Source: Lentzea sp. NEAU-D7
Lineage (GTDB): Bacteria; Actinomycetota; Actinomycetes; Mycobacteriales; Pseudonocardiaceae
Direction: 5' to 3'
DNA: 64,000 nt
NCBI RefSeq assembly: GCF_026242055.1
Contig: NZ_JAPJDL010000008.1
Span: 248,001-312,000, forward strand
Shown: piece after piece, positions 33,159-41,048 of the stretch
How the letters are laid out: every line of letters starts with the position of its first letter
Position numbering within the stretch: the first letter of the stretch is position 1
The notes under the pieces: generated by a model
The model's input: the letters and a program-made list of their open reading frames with translations, nothing else
What the model was told of the DNA's origin: nothing
Databases searched by the model: none
Position numbers and translations under genes: made by a program

Positions 33159-33500
33159 CTATCTCAGCCGCTCCAGACCCTTCGCCGACTCCACCAGCTC
33201 CGCGGCCAGCTTCCTCAGCTCCTCGTTCTCGGCCCCGTCCTGCGCCGCCGTCACCACATCCTCCGCGGCACACCGCAGCTGGAACAACCTGTCCTGCAGA
33301 TCCGCCAGCTCGGCGGTGCTCAGCACCACCGCGTCCTCCGGCAACCCACCACGCTGCAACGCCGCCCTGCGCTCGTACGCGCGCTGACGACACGGCTGTG
33401 CGCAGTACCGCCGCGGCCGGCCGATCCGCCCACTCCCGGGCAACCGCCTCCCGCACCACGCGCAGTGCCTGGGCTCATCCGCCTCCATGGAGCGCTCCAT
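33159..33500 (-). CDS. Small zinc-ribbon protein with helical tail
   Basis: The 113-aa protein starts with a Cys-x2-Cys...Cys-x3-Cys motif (RHCAWCGRRLPG, then RRYCAQPCRQRAYERRAAL), a zinc-ribbon like those in CGNR/WhiB-adjacent small regulators, followed by a Leu/Ala/Glu-rich helical tail (STAELADLQDRLFQL). A DNA-binding role is suggested by the QRAYERR segment. ATG 33500 was selected since TACCGT (33514-33509) lies 8 nt upstream; the in-frame ORF to 33650 has low-GC third positions. Confidence 0.78.
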   Translation of the reverse strand: MERSMEADEPRHCAWCGRRLPGSGRIGRPRRYCAQPCRQRAYERRAALQRGGLPEDAVVLSTAELADLQDRLFQLRCAAEDVVTAAQDGAENEELRKLAAELVESAKGLERLR

Positions 33501-33693
33501 GGCGCGCGACGGTAGCGAATGGCGGTGGGTGGTCTCCAGCGACGCGCCAGAAAGCCCGACCTTCGTAGGTAGCCGGACAGTACCCGCAGGGCCGTTCGTG
33601 TCGCTTTCGGGTGGGGTTTGATCAACTTCCGTTGCTTTGGCCTGTTCCATTGCTGGTTTGGATGGGAGGTTCGGTTGGGACCGGTAGACCGTC

Positions 33694-33727
33694 AGGTTTT
33701 ATTTCAGGCAACACTGAAGTAATAGAG
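33694..33727. repeat. Dispersed repeat, copy 1
   Basis: This AT-rich 34-bp block shares most positions with copies at 37307 and 37742. Its core is the dyad TTCAG-N6-CTGAA (33703-33718), perfect in this copy. It lies 70 bp before the GDPD gene. The remaining 33501-33796 gap holds an A-rich run (33722-33740) and no other gene I can support. Confidence 0.65.
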
Positions 33728-33796
33728 AAAAAGAAGAAAGTGTGACGCCACCCACCGTCCACCCCGAAGCCATCGCCGGAAGGCACACTCCAGCAC

Positions 33797-34558
33797 GTGA
33801 CACATCCCTACCTCACAGGCCCGCGCCCCCGAGCCTTCGCCCACCGCGGCTGGCACGTCGACGACCTCACCGGCATGGAGAACTCGCTGAGCTCCTTCCG
33901 CCGGGCCGTGCAGGAGGGCTACCGCTACATCGAGACAGACGTCCACGCCACCAGCGACGGACAGGTCGTCGTCCACCACGACCACACCCTCGACCGCACC
34001 ACCGACGCCCAGGGCGTCGTCTCCGAACTCCCCTGGACCGAAGTCCGGCGCGCCCGCGTCGGCGGCCGCGAACCCATCGCCCGTCTCGCCGACGTCCTCG
34101 AAGAACTCCCCGACACGTTCTTCAACATCGACGTCAAGTCCGAGAACGCCGTCGAACCCATCATCACCCTGCTGCGCAAAGCCAAGTCACTGCACCGCGT
34201 CTGCCTCGCCAGCTTCTCCGACAACCGCCTCGCCCGCCTGCGCAGGACCGCCGGCCCCGAACTGCTCACCTCCATGGGCCCCCGCTCCGCCGGTGCGCTC
34301 TGGGCCGCCGGACGCATCCCCCTCGCCGGACTCGCCGTCCGCGGCCAGGTCGCCCAGGTCCCCGTCAGCCAGGGACGCCTGCAGATCGTCGACCGCCGCT
34401 TCGTCCAGGCCGCCCACCGCAGGTCCCTCGAAGTCCACGTCTGGACCGTCGACGACGAAGCCGACATGCGCGCCCTGCTCGACCTCGGCGTCGACGGCCT
34501 CGTCACCGACAGGCCCGACGTCCTGCGCGAAGTTCTCCAGTCGCGCAACAGCTGGTAA
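33797..34558 (+). CDS. Glycerophosphodiester phosphodiesterase
   Basis: The 253-aa enzyme shows the GDPD TIM-barrel motifs FAHRGWHVDDLTGMENSLSSF (catalytic His, Glu-Asn), YIETDVHATSDGQVVVHHDHTLDRTT (metal Glu/Asp and second His) and late HVWTVDDEADMRALLDLGVDGLVTDRP. It hydrolyses glycerophosphodiesters to glycerol-3-phosphate and alcohols, and without a signal peptide should be cytoplasmic. GTG 33797 begins the conserved opening; no ribosome site is seen. The UMF1-type MFS gene follows 54 bp later. Confidence 0.94.
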   Translation: MTHPYLTGPRPRAFAHRGWHVDDLTGMENSLSSFRRAVQEGYRYIETDVHATSDGQVVVHHDHTLDRTTDAQGVVSELPWTEVRRARVGGREPIARLADVLEELPDTFFNIDVKSENAVEPIITLLRKAKSLHRVCLASFSDNRLARLRRTAGPELLTSMGPRSAGALWAAGRIPLAGLAVRGQVAQVPVSQGRLQIVDRRFVQAAHRRSLEVHVWTVDDEADMRALLDLGVDGLVTDRPDVLREVLQSRNSW

Positions 34559-34612
34559 CAGCTTGGACAGTCGATCAATGGACGTGTCGGCGGACAAGTA
34601 CAGTCCGCCGAC

Positions 34613-36025
34613 ATGAAGGTCAAGGGCGACGACGCCGCCGACGCCAACAACGCCGGGCGCCGCAAGAAAGAACAACGCGGCTGGGTCTGGTACGACGTGG
34701 CGAACTCCGTGTTCCCCACGTCCGTGATCACCGTCTTCCTCTCGCTCTACCTCACGAGCATCGCGACCAACGCGGCCAAGGCCGACAACGCGCTCAACGG
34801 GACCAACCCGTGCGCCAACGACAACGCCTTCGACCGCTGCGACGTCACGATCCTCGGCCTGCAGTTCCCCTCCGGCTCGCTGTGGGGCTACCTGCTCTCC
34901 ATCGCGACCGTCGTCCAGGTCATCGTGCTGCCCGTCATGGGCGCCATCGCCGACCGGACCCAGAACAAGAAGAAGATGCTCGGCTTCTTCGCCTTCACCG
35001 GCTCCGCGGCCACCATCGCGCTCGCGACCGTCGAAGGCACCAACTGGAAGCTCGGCGTCCTGCTCTTCATCATCGCCAACATCTGCTACGGCTCCAGCGT
35101 CGTCGTCTACTACGCCTTCCTGCCCGAGATCGCGACACCCGACGAACGCGACGCCGTCTCCAGCCGCGGCTGGGCGTTCGGCTACCTCGGCGGCGGAGTC
35201 GCCCTCGCCATCCAGCTCGGCATCACCCTGTCCGCCGACTCCCTCGGCATCAGCTCCGGCGACGCCGCGCGCATCGCGTTCGTCATCTCCGGCATCTGGT
35301 GGGCCGCCTTCACGATCATCCCGCTGCGCGCCCTCACCGAGCACCAGCGACCGCACGGCGGCGAGCACGGCGCCTCGGTGATCTCCGCCGGCTTCAAGGA
35401 ACTCGGCACGACCCTGAGGCAGGCCAAGGCCTTCCCGCTCACCCTCGCGTTCCTCGGCACCTACCTGATCTACACCGACGGCATCGCCACCGTCGCCAAC
35501 GTCAGCGCCCAGTACGGCAGCGTCGAGCTCAAGTTCGACCAGCAGACCCTGATCACGGTGATCCTCATCGTGCAGTTCGTGGCGTTCGTCGGCGGCGTGC
35601 TGCACGGCTTCGTCGCCAAGCGGGTCGGCGCCAAGAAGACGATCCTCGGCTCACTGGTCGTGTGGATCGTCGTGATCACCGCGGCGTTCTTCGTCGAGGC
35701 CGGCGACGAGACGTCGTTCTACCTCGTCGCCGCGGGCATCGGCATCGTGCTCGGCGGCACCAACGCCCTGTCCCGCAGCCTGTTCAGCCAGATGGTCCCG
35801 CCCGGCCGCGAAGCCCAGTACTTCTCGCTCTACGAGGTCGGCGAGCGCTCCACCAGCTGGCTCGGCCCACTGGTCTTCGCCGGCGTCGGCCAGGCCACCG
35901 GCAGCCTGCGGCCCGCCATCCTCGCCCTGATCATCTTCTTCGTGGCGGGCTTCGTCCTGCTGATCTTCGTACCCGTCCGCCGCGCCATCAAGGCCGTGGG
36001 CAACAAGGAACCCGTGCTCGTCTAG
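34613..36025 (+). CDS. UMF1/Atg22-like MFS transporter
   Basis: The 470-aa protein has about 12 membrane segments and the typical UMF1 opening WVWYDVANSVFPTSVITVFLSLYL, with the family motif MGAIADRTQNKKKML between helices 2-3 and a long extracytosolic loop containing two Cys (NPCANDNAFDRC). Relatives include Atg22-type amino-acid effluxers. TACAGT (34599-34604) lies 8 nt before ATG 34613. The stop shares the CTAG tetranucleotide with the convergent gene. Confidence 0.92.
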   Translation: MKVKGDDAADANNAGRRKKEQRGWVWYDVANSVFPTSVITVFLSLYLTSIATNAAKADNALNGTNPCANDNAFDRCDVTILGLQFPSGSLWGYLLSIATVVQVIVLPVMGAIADRTQNKKKMLGFFAFTGSAATIALATVEGTNWKLGVLLFIIANICYGSSVVVYYAFLPEIATPDERDAVSSRGWAFGYLGGGVALAIQLGITLSADSLGISSGDAARIAFVISGIWWAAFTIIPLRALTEHQRPHGGEHGASVISAGFKELGTTLRQAKAFPLTLAFLGTYLIYTDGIATVANVSAQYGSVELKFDQQTLITVILIVQFVAFVGGVLHGFVAKRVGAKKTILGSLVVWIVVITAAFFVEAGDETSFYLVAAGIGIVLGGTNALSRSLFSQMVPPGREAQYFSLYEVGERSTSWLGPLVFAGVGQATGSLRPAILALIIFFVAGFVLLIFVPVRRAIKAVGNKEPVLV

Positions 36026-36909
36026 GTCACCTGCGGCGCCGCTTTCGAGCGGCGCCGCACCGGCAGCACCACCGCCAGCACGAGCAGCGCCGCCACCAGC
36101 CCGGCCGGCACGAAGAACCCTCCGGACGGGATCACCAGGGACAGCAACGGCACCAGCTGCAGCGCCGCGAAGAACGACAACGCCCGCCCCAGCACGAAGT
36201 CACCGCGCACGAACGAGATCACCCGCAGGACAACGGTGATCAACCCGATCGTCAGCATCCCGGTCCCCGCGGAGACGCCACCGATCACGCCGATCAGCGC
36301 CGCTCCCCCGCCCCACCACAGCATCCTGCGCGCCGGTGGCGTCGGCGCGTCCCGGTGAAAACCGAGGCACAGGCACACGAACGTCACCAGCGGCGGCACC
36401 TGGAACACGCTCCACGTCAGGAAGTACCCCGGCTCCCCGAGCGAGACCACCGCGGCCAGCGCGGGCACGGCGGCCGCCACCTTGGCCGGAGTCCGCCGCC
36501 CCCACAGCAACGCCGCGAACGCCACGACCGGCGCCAGCTCCAGAACCCTCCACCACGGATCAGGCGACTGGTAAGGCCTGCCCAACCCCACGACAACGCT
36601 CACGACCGCCGTCATGGCGAAGAAGACGCCTAGCAACAGTCCGAGCATCCCCAGCGCCCGCACGACCTCGCCGCGCCACACCACCTTCGCCGGCACCGAC
36701 GTGAGCGCCGCCCCCGCCGCCAGGTGCGTGCGCACCGCGAGCCCGAGCACCGCCCACGTCTCCCCCCACCCCGGCCAGCTGTGCTCCAGGTCGAGGTCGT
36801 CGTCCCGGTCGGCCAGGAAGATCCCGACCATCTCCTCCTCGCGGTCCCGCCGGTACCACCGGGGCAGCACCTTCAGCAGCGTGCGATACCGCCGTTCCAG
36901 GTTCCTCAT
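36022..36909 (-). CDS. PadR-linked membrane protein
   Basis: The 295-aa protein starts with a cytosolic region MRNLERRYRTLLKVLPRWYRRDREEEMVGIFLAD, the helical stretch common to membrane proteins encoded after PadR regulators (DUF1700/permease-like N-terminus), then about eight hydrophobic segments. No enzyme motif is visible. Its ATG overlaps the padR-type stop (ATGA), so the two are co-translated and likely share regulation. Confidence 0.82.
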   Translation of the reverse strand: MRNLERRYRTLLKVLPRWYRRDREEEMVGIFLADRDDDLDLEHSWPGWGETWAVLGLAVRTHLAAGAALTSVPAKVVWRGEVVRALGMLGLLLGVFFAMTAVVSVVVGLGRPYQSPDPWWRVLELAPVVAFAALLWGRRTPAKVAAAVPALAAVVSLGEPGYFLTWSVFQVPPLVTFVCLCLGFHRDAPTPPARRMLWWGGGAALIGVIGGVSAGTGMLTIGLITVVLRVISFVRGDFVLGRALSFFAALQLVPLLSLVIPSGGFFVPAGLVAALLVLAVVLPVRRRSKAAPQVT

Positions 36910-37253
36910 GCCCGACCCGCCCACGCCTGAACGCCCCTCCCCCGCAACACCGCACTCGCCGCACGCACGTTGGCGCTCAGCCGCGCGACCTCCGCCTGCA
37001 ACGCCCGCACACCGGAGTCGGTGAGCTTGTAGTAGCGCCGCAGCCTCCCCTGGTGCACCTCTTCCCGGTCGCGCTCGGCGAACCCGTCCGCCACCAGCCG
37101 GTCCAGCACGCCGTACAGCGTGCCGACCCGCAACACCATCCGTCCCTCGGACAGCTGTTCCACCGCCTGCACGATCGCGTAGCCGTGCAACGGCTCCTCC
37201 GCCAGCGCGGTGAGCACCAGGAACGTCTGCTCGGACATGATCCGACCACTCAT
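36906..37253 (-). CDS. PadR-family transcriptional regulator
   Basis: The 115-aa regulator has the PadR winged helix: QTFLVLTALAEEPLHGYAIVQAVEQLSEGRMVLRVGTLYGVLDRLVADGFAE then YYKLTDSGVRALQAEVARL. It probably represses its own operon with the downstream membrane protein. Start ATG 37253 leaves a short leader; ATG 37238 (MSEQTFLVL) is equally plausible and better matches family length. An ATATA...TATAT dyad lies just upstream. Confidence 0.93.
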   Translation of the reverse strand: MSGRIMSEQTFLVLTALAEEPLHGYAIVQAVEQLSEGRMVLRVGTLYGVLDRLVADGFAERDREEVHQGRLRRYYKLTDSGVRALQAEVARLSANVRAASAVLRGRGVQAWAGRA

Positions 37254-37261
37254 GTCGTTGA

Positions 37262-37284
37262 ATATATCGTGAGGCGAGCTATAT
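37262..37284. promoter_or_regulatory. AT-rich dyad, likely PadR operator
   Basis: ATATA (37262-37266) and TATAT (37280-37284) are inverted with 13 bp between, 9 bp upstream of the padR-type start. TATATCG also occurs as a direct repeat in the same block. PadR proteins commonly bind such A/T-rich dyads in their own promoters. Confidence 0.55.
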
Positions 37285-37306
37285 CGGGAAGCGTAACCGC
37301 CGAGCT

Positions 37307-37342
37307 GGTTTTGTTTCGGTCAACACTGAAGTTATCGAGTGA
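37307..37342. repeat. Dispersed repeat, copy 2
   Basis: The block GGTTTTGTTTCGGTCAACAC onward matches copy 1 at about 28 of 33 positions, and 37319-37342 matches copy 3 at 22 of 24. The dyad core is TTCGG-TCAACA-CTGAA (37315-37330). The 37254-37910 gap is otherwise non-coding: padR operator, this copy, G/C-rich filler with a GGCGCC hairpin (about 37414-37434), the minisatellite and copy 3. Confidence 0.65.
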
Positions 37343-37465
37343 GTCGAGGGAGGTGGATGGCGGTTCTTTCGCGGTTCGGCGGCCGTCACACCGCGCGCCG
37401 GCGGCTTGCCGAAGGCGCCAGGTGGCGGCGCCTGCTCGGGAATGGCGGGGGCGGAGCCGTCGACC

Positions 37466-37591
37466 GGCCCACGCACTCCCCTCGGCCCACGCACTCCCCT
37501 CGGCCCACGCACTCCCCTCGGCCCACGCACTCCCCTCGGCCCACGCACTCCCCTCGGCCCACGCACTCCCCTCGGCCCACGCACTCCCCTC
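37466..37591. repeat. 18-bp minisatellite, seven perfect copies
   Basis: GGCCCACGCACTCCCCTC is repeated seven times without a single mismatch from 37466 to 37591, then decays (GGCCAAGCC). The unit has no internal stop in most frames, which creates long spurious ORFs. Perfect identity implies recent expansion or active homogenisation. There are no spacers, so this is not a CRISPR array. Confidence 0.95.
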
Positions 37592-37741
37592 GGCCAAGCC
37601 ACCTTGCGATGCGCGGCGTCTTGGCCGAGCCACACGGCTCCCCTGTTCCGCCACGTGCCCCGAAACCCCGCGAGGCCCGCTCTCCGTCGATGCGTCGTTC
37701 TCCCCATCACCTCCGCACCACTCAGCAACACCCGAGCCTCA

Positions 37742-37765
37742 GTCAACACTGAAACTATCGAGTGA
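37742..37765. repeat. Dispersed repeat, copy 3
   Basis: This 24-bp block differs from the corresponding part of copy 2 at only two positions; the dyad core is CTCAG-TCAACA-CTGAA (37738-37753). Copies 2 and 3 are in direct orientation and bracket the minisatellite, 423 bp apart. A further fragment, CTTCAGGTTTAAT, lies just downstream. Confidence 0.65.
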
Positions 37766-37910
37766 TCCGAGCCGACTTCAGGTTTAATCCGCCCCCGCAG
37801 CGGCTATGTCGTCCCGAAACAGCAGGTCGCGCCGAAAACACCGGAGACAGGAGGGAGGCAGACCGTGGGGATTCCTCATGATCGGGATCCAGGCACTAGG
37901 GTGACCCGCC

Positions 37911-38666
37911 GTGGACGCCCTTCCCGATCCGACAGACGCCCTCTCCGCTGTACCTGTCGCTGGTTCCCGGCGCTCGACGCCGGTGGTCGGGCACCTCAAG
38001 TTCTTCTTCGGCCCCATGGACTGCGGCAAGTCGACGCTCGCGCTCCAGATCGACCACAACAACTCGCGCCAGGGTCGGCGCGGGCTGCTGCTGGTGCGGC
38101 ACGACCGTTCGGGCAAGCCCCAGATCTCCAGCCGCATCGGCATCACCCGCGAGGCCGCGGAGATCAGCGACGACGATCTCCGCCAGATGGTTCGGTCGGA
38201 GTGGGCCGAGGGGCGGCGGGTGGACTACCTGATCGTCGACGAGGCGCAGTTCCTGTCGCCCGATCAGGTGGAGCAGCTGGCGGAGCTCGCGGACGACGTC
38301 CAGGTCGACGTCTACTGCTTCGGGCTCGCCACGGACTTCCGCGGCGAGATGTTCCCGGGGTCGCAGCGGCTGTTCGAGCTCGCGGACGAGCTGAAGGCCA
38401 TCCAGGTCGAGGTTCTGTGCTGGTGCGGGGTGCCGGGACGGTTCAACGCGCGGGTGCGGGCCGGACGAGTGATTCGTGCCGGCGACACGGTTCTGGTCGC
38501 AGACACTGCGACGGACACGGAACAGCACCGATCGGGTACGGAGAGCAACGATGTAACGGACGCCACGGAAACTACTGTCCGTTACCAGGTGCTCTGCAGG
38601 CGTCACTTTAGGTTGGGCGACCTGGGCCCTGACGTCGCACAAAGTGGTCAGCTTCGGTTGGCCTAG
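37911..38666 (+). CDS. tdk: Thymidine kinase
   Basis: The 251-aa enzyme has the type-II thymidine kinase motifs: Walker A FFFGPMDCGKSTLAL, the DYLIVDEAQFLSPDQV Walker B/Asp-Glu, the lasso region VDVYCFGLATDFRGEMFPGSQRL and a zinc site with LCWCGVPGRFNAR plus LCRRHF. It phosphorylates thymidine in the salvage pathway. A 30-residue N-terminal and a Thr/Asp-rich insert near residue 200 make it longer than the usual 190-220 aa. TAGGGT (37897-37902) lies 8 nt before GTG 37911. Confidence 0.94.
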   Translation: MDALPDPTDALSAVPVAGSRRSTPVVGHLKFFFGPMDCGKSTLALQIDHNNSRQGRRGLLLVRHDRSGKPQISSRIGITREAAEISDDDLRQMVRSEWAEGRRVDYLIVDEAQFLSPDQVEQLAELADDVQVDVYCFGLATDFRGEMFPGSQRLFELADELKAIQVEVLCWCGVPGRFNARVRAGRVIRAGDTVLVADTATDTEQHRSGTESNDVTDATETTVRYQVLCRRHFRLGDLGPDVAQSGQLRLA

Positions 38667-38819
38667 GCGACTACCCACCGGTCCCACTGGGCCATTAGAG
38701 TGATGCATGAGCGCAGGAGCTTGATAACGCGTCACGATCCTGTGGCGATCGCATCCATTAGTAGGAAGCCTTCGTTGACGAGTGAACGACGTCACTGTGG
38801 GCGACCATGAGAGCGAGCC

Positions 38820-38847
38820 GGAAACAAACGGAGCAATCCGGGCGTTG
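38820..38847 (+). promoter_or_regulatory. Sigma-R/SigH-type promoter of rbpA
   Basis: GGAAAC (38820-38825) and GTTG (38844-38847) are separated by 18 bp, matching the Streptomyces sigma-R pattern GGAAT-N18-GTT. rbpA is a known sigma-R target in Streptomyces coelicolor. The start ATG is at 38905, leaving a leader of about 50 nt. The rest of 38667-38819 shows no gene. Confidence 0.75.
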
Positions 38848-38904
38848 CACACGGTGAGCAAGAAGCCTGGGCCCCGGCCCTGAGCCGAGCGAAAGGACAC
38901 CGCC

Positions 38905-39249
38905 ATGGCCGACCGCGTTTTGCGTGGAAGCCGGCTCGGAGCAGTCAGCTACGAGACCGACCGCAACCACGATCTCGCTCCGCGCCGGGCAGCGCGGTAC
39001 GCCTGCCCGAAGGGACACGACTTCGAGGTCCCGTTCTCCGACGACGCCGAGTTGCCGCCGACCTGGGAATGCCGTCTCCACGGCACCGAGTCGAAGATCA
39101 TCGACGGGGTCGAGCCGGAGATCAAGAAGGTCAAGCCGCCGCGTACGCACTGGGACATGCTCCTGGAGCGCCGGTCGATCCCCGAGCTCGAGGAGCTGCT
39201 CGACGAGCGCCTCGAAGAGCTTCGCGGACGCCGCACCCGCACGGCCTGA
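38905..39249 (+). CDS. rbpA: RNA polymerase-binding protein RbpA
   Basis: The 114-aa protein is RbpA: MADRVLRGSRLGAVSYETDRNHDLAPR (basic N-terminal tail and core linker), a zinc-ribbon-like core with YACPKGHDFEVPFSDDAELPPTWECRLHG, and the sigma-interacting domain PRTHWDMLLERRSIPELEELLDERL. It stabilises the RNAP-sigma(A) open complex and is confined to actinobacteria. AAAGGA lies before ATG 38905. A sigma-R-type promoter and an intrinsic terminator frame it as a single-gene unit. Confidence 0.97.
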   Translation: MADRVLRGSRLGAVSYETDRNHDLAPRRAARYACPKGHDFEVPFSDDAELPPTWECRLHGTESKIIDGVEPEIKKVKPPRTHWDMLLERRSIPELEELLDERLEELRGRRTRTA

Positions 39250-39266
39250 TCCACACCAGACGCGTC

Positions 39267-39300
39267 AAGCCGTCCCGGTCTCCCGCCGGGGCGGCTTTTT
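39267..39300 (+). terminator. Intrinsic terminator of rbpA
   Basis: AAGCCGTCCCGG (39267-39278) pairs with CCGGGGCGGCTT (39286-39297), with a T/G opposition, followed by a run of T to 39300. This is a classical rho-independent terminator, unusual for its T-tract in this GC-rich sequence. Confidence 0.92.
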
Positions 39301-39319
39301 GCGCACCTCGTAAGGGCGT

Positions 39320-39961
39320 CTAGGAGGCCCGTACGGCTCCTGTGATCAATTTCCGGCCCCACCACACGCCCACGGCCGCCAGCACGGCCCAGATCGACAA
39401 CGCGACGATCGAGCGCGGTGAGCCGAGATCGCTCAGCGCGTCGCCCAGCACGGCGGCGAGGATCGTCGAGGGCACCAGCCCGAGCGCCGTGCCGAGGGCG
39501 AAGTGCCTGCCGCGCACCGACGTCACGCCCGCGCCGTAGTTCGCGAGGGCGAACGGCAGGATCGGCAACAATCTGATCACGAGCGTCGCCTCGACCCCCC
39601 GCCGCGCGAAGACCCGTTCGAGCACCGCCAGCCGTTCCCCGAGCCGGCTTTCGACCGCGTCGCGGCCGAGCCCGCGGGCGATCGCGAACGCGATCATCGC
39701 GCCGGCCGTGAACCCCGCGACGGCGAGCGCGCTCCCCCACCCGACGCCGAACAGCAGCCCCGCCGCCGTGGCGAGGACCGGTTTCGGGAAGAACACCGCC
39801 GTGCCGAACGCGCACACGGCCACGAACACGAGCGGCGCCGCGTGTCCCGCGCGGCCGACCAGGGCTCGGAGTTCCGCGCCGTCGGGCAGGTCGACGAGCT
39901 GGGCGGTGACCGCCAGGGCGACGACGAGCAGCACCAGGAGGATCAGGCCCGCACGTCGCAT
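39320..39961 (-). CDS. TVP38/TMEM64-family membrane protein
   Basis: The 213-aa protein has about five hydrophobic segments and the VTT/SNARE-associated signature: [45 protein letters not shown] and [18 protein letters not shown]. These DedA-like proteins are membrane scramblases or transporters of uncertain substrate. TACGTT (39973-39968) lies 6 nt before ATG 39961. It is divergent from the aldo/keto reductase gene, 30 bp away. Confidence 0.9.
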   Translation of the reverse strand: MRRAGLILLVLLVVALAVTAQLVDLPDGAELRALVGRAGHAAPLVFVAVCAFGTAVFFPKPVLATAAGLLFGVGWGSALAVAGFTAGAMIAFAIARGLGRDAVESRLGERLAVLERVFARRGVEATLVIRLLPILPFALANYGAGVTSVRGRHFALGTALGLVPSTILAAVLGDALSDLGSPRSIVALSIWAVLAAVGVWWGRKLITGAVRAS

Positions 39962-39991
39962 CGGACCAACGTACCCGGCAAGCTGGAGCGC

Positions 39992-40816
39992 ATGACCGTG
40001 CTGCTCCCCTCCGGCGAGACCGTCCCCGCACTCGGCATGGGCACCTGGATGATGGCCGAGACACCCGGCAGGCGCTCCGCCGAGATCGCCGCGCTGCGGA
40101 CCGGCCTGGACCTCGGACTGACCCTGATCGACACGGCCGAGATGTACGGCTCGGGCGCGTCCGAGACGCTCGTGGGCGAGGCCGTCGCGGGCCGGCGCGA
40201 CGAGGTGTTCCTGGTGTCGAAGGTGCTGCCGTCCAACGCGTCCGCCGCCGCGACCGTGCGCGCGTGCGAGGCGTCGCTGCGCCGCCTGGGCACCGACCGG
40301 CTCGACCTGTACCTGCTGCACTGGCGTGGTGGGGTGCCGCTCGCGGAGACCGTGGAGGGGTTCTCGGCGCTGCTGGAGGCGGGCAAGATCCGGCACTGGG
40401 GCGTCAGCAACCTCGACCTGGACGACATGCGCGAGCTCACGGCGTTGCCGGGCCAGTGCCAGACCAACCAGATCCTCTACAACCTCACCCGCCGCGGTCC
40501 CGAGCACGACCTGCTGCCGTGGCACGCCTCCACCGGCATCCCGGTCATGGCCTACTCCCCCGTCGAGCAGGGCAGGCTGCTGAACTCCCCCGCGCTGGCG
40601 TCGGTCGCGGCACGGCACGGCGCCACGCCCGCCCAGATCGCGCTCGCCTGGGTGCTGCGGCTGCCGTACGTGAACGCGATTCCCAAAGCGGGGTCACCGG
40701 ACCACGTCCGGGAGAACGCGCGGGCACTGGAACTCCGCCTGTCCCCTGAGGATCTGGCCGACCTCGACAGCGCCTTTCCCCCGCCCGACGGGCCTTCGCC
40801 GCTCGCGATGCTCTGA
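39992..40816 (+). CDS. Aldo/keto reductase
   Basis: The 274-aa protein has the AKR (beta/alpha)8 barrel motifs: [30 protein letters not shown] (Asp and Tyr of the catalytic tetrad), VSKVLP (Lys), LYLLHWRGG (His), [16 protein letters not shown] and [16 protein letters not shown], the NADPH-binding loop. It reduces carbonyls with NADPH; the substrate is unknown. GGAG lies 4 nt before ATG 39992. Confidence 0.94.
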   Translation: MTVLLPSGETVPALGMGTWMMAETPGRRSAEIAALRTGLDLGLTLIDTAEMYGSGASETLVGEAVAGRRDEVFLVSKVLPSNASAAATVRACEASLRRLGTDRLDLYLLHWRGGVPLAETVEGFSALLEAGKIRHWGVSNLDLDDMRELTALPGQCQTNQILYNLTRRGPEHDLLPWHASTGIPVMAYSPVEQGRLLNSPALASVAARHGATPAQIALAWVLRLPYVNAIPKAGSPDHVRENARALELRLSPEDLADLDSAFPPPDGPSPLAML

Positions 40817-41008
40817 ACCGGCGGATTCGAGCCCGAAGACTCCCCAGAGGAATGAGACGCGCGTCCCACTCTCCTGCCCGGCCCGCAGTCGCTCCGGTAA
40901 CGTGGTCCCCCGGTTTCGGCAACCAGGCACAAGGAAGCGAGGTGAGCGACACATGCCAGGCGACAGTTGCCCGCGCAGGTCATCCCACCTCGCACGCTTC
41001 AGTTCTGG

Positions 41009-41048
41009 CGTGTGACGCACACCCCCTGCACACAAGGGGAGTCACACG
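41009..41048 (+). promoter_or_regulatory. Hairpin enclosing the mgtC ribosome-binding site
   Basis: CGTGTGAC (41009-41016) pairs with GTCACACG (41041-41048), and inside it CCCCT (41023-41027) pairs with AGGGG (41035-41039). The inner 3' strand is the Shine-Dalgarno AGGGGAG and the outer stem ends at the base before ATG 41049. The structure would hide the ribosome site. The whole leader, 40817-41048, is 232 bp without a gene. Confidence 0.65.

Noticed and set aside
29937..33515. A 1192-codon plus-strand ORF opposite the VOC and GGDEF-EAL genes
   Set aside because: It is Arg/His/Gln/Pro-rich low-complexity translation of the antisense strand; the minus-strand genes carry complete PAS, GGDEF and EAL motifs.
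33742..36633. A 963-codon plus-strand ORF over GDPD and UMF1
   Set aside because: Shadow frame rich in Arg and Pro; GDPD and MFS motifs lie in the alternative frames.
37466..37591. Possible CRISPR array
   Set aside because: The 18-bp units are directly adjacent, without spacers, and no cas gene is present.
37250..37749. ORFs on both strands through the minisatellite (AWAEGS-, GVRGPR- and RGECVG-type repeats)
   Set aside because: The 18-bp unit opens several frames on both strands equally; no ribosome site or codon bias supports one, so the array is treated as non-coding.
40817..40850. T-arm-like GGATTCGAGCCC suggesting a tRNA
   Set aside because: No acceptor or anticodon stem can be formed around it; it is in the mgtC leader/AKR 3' region.
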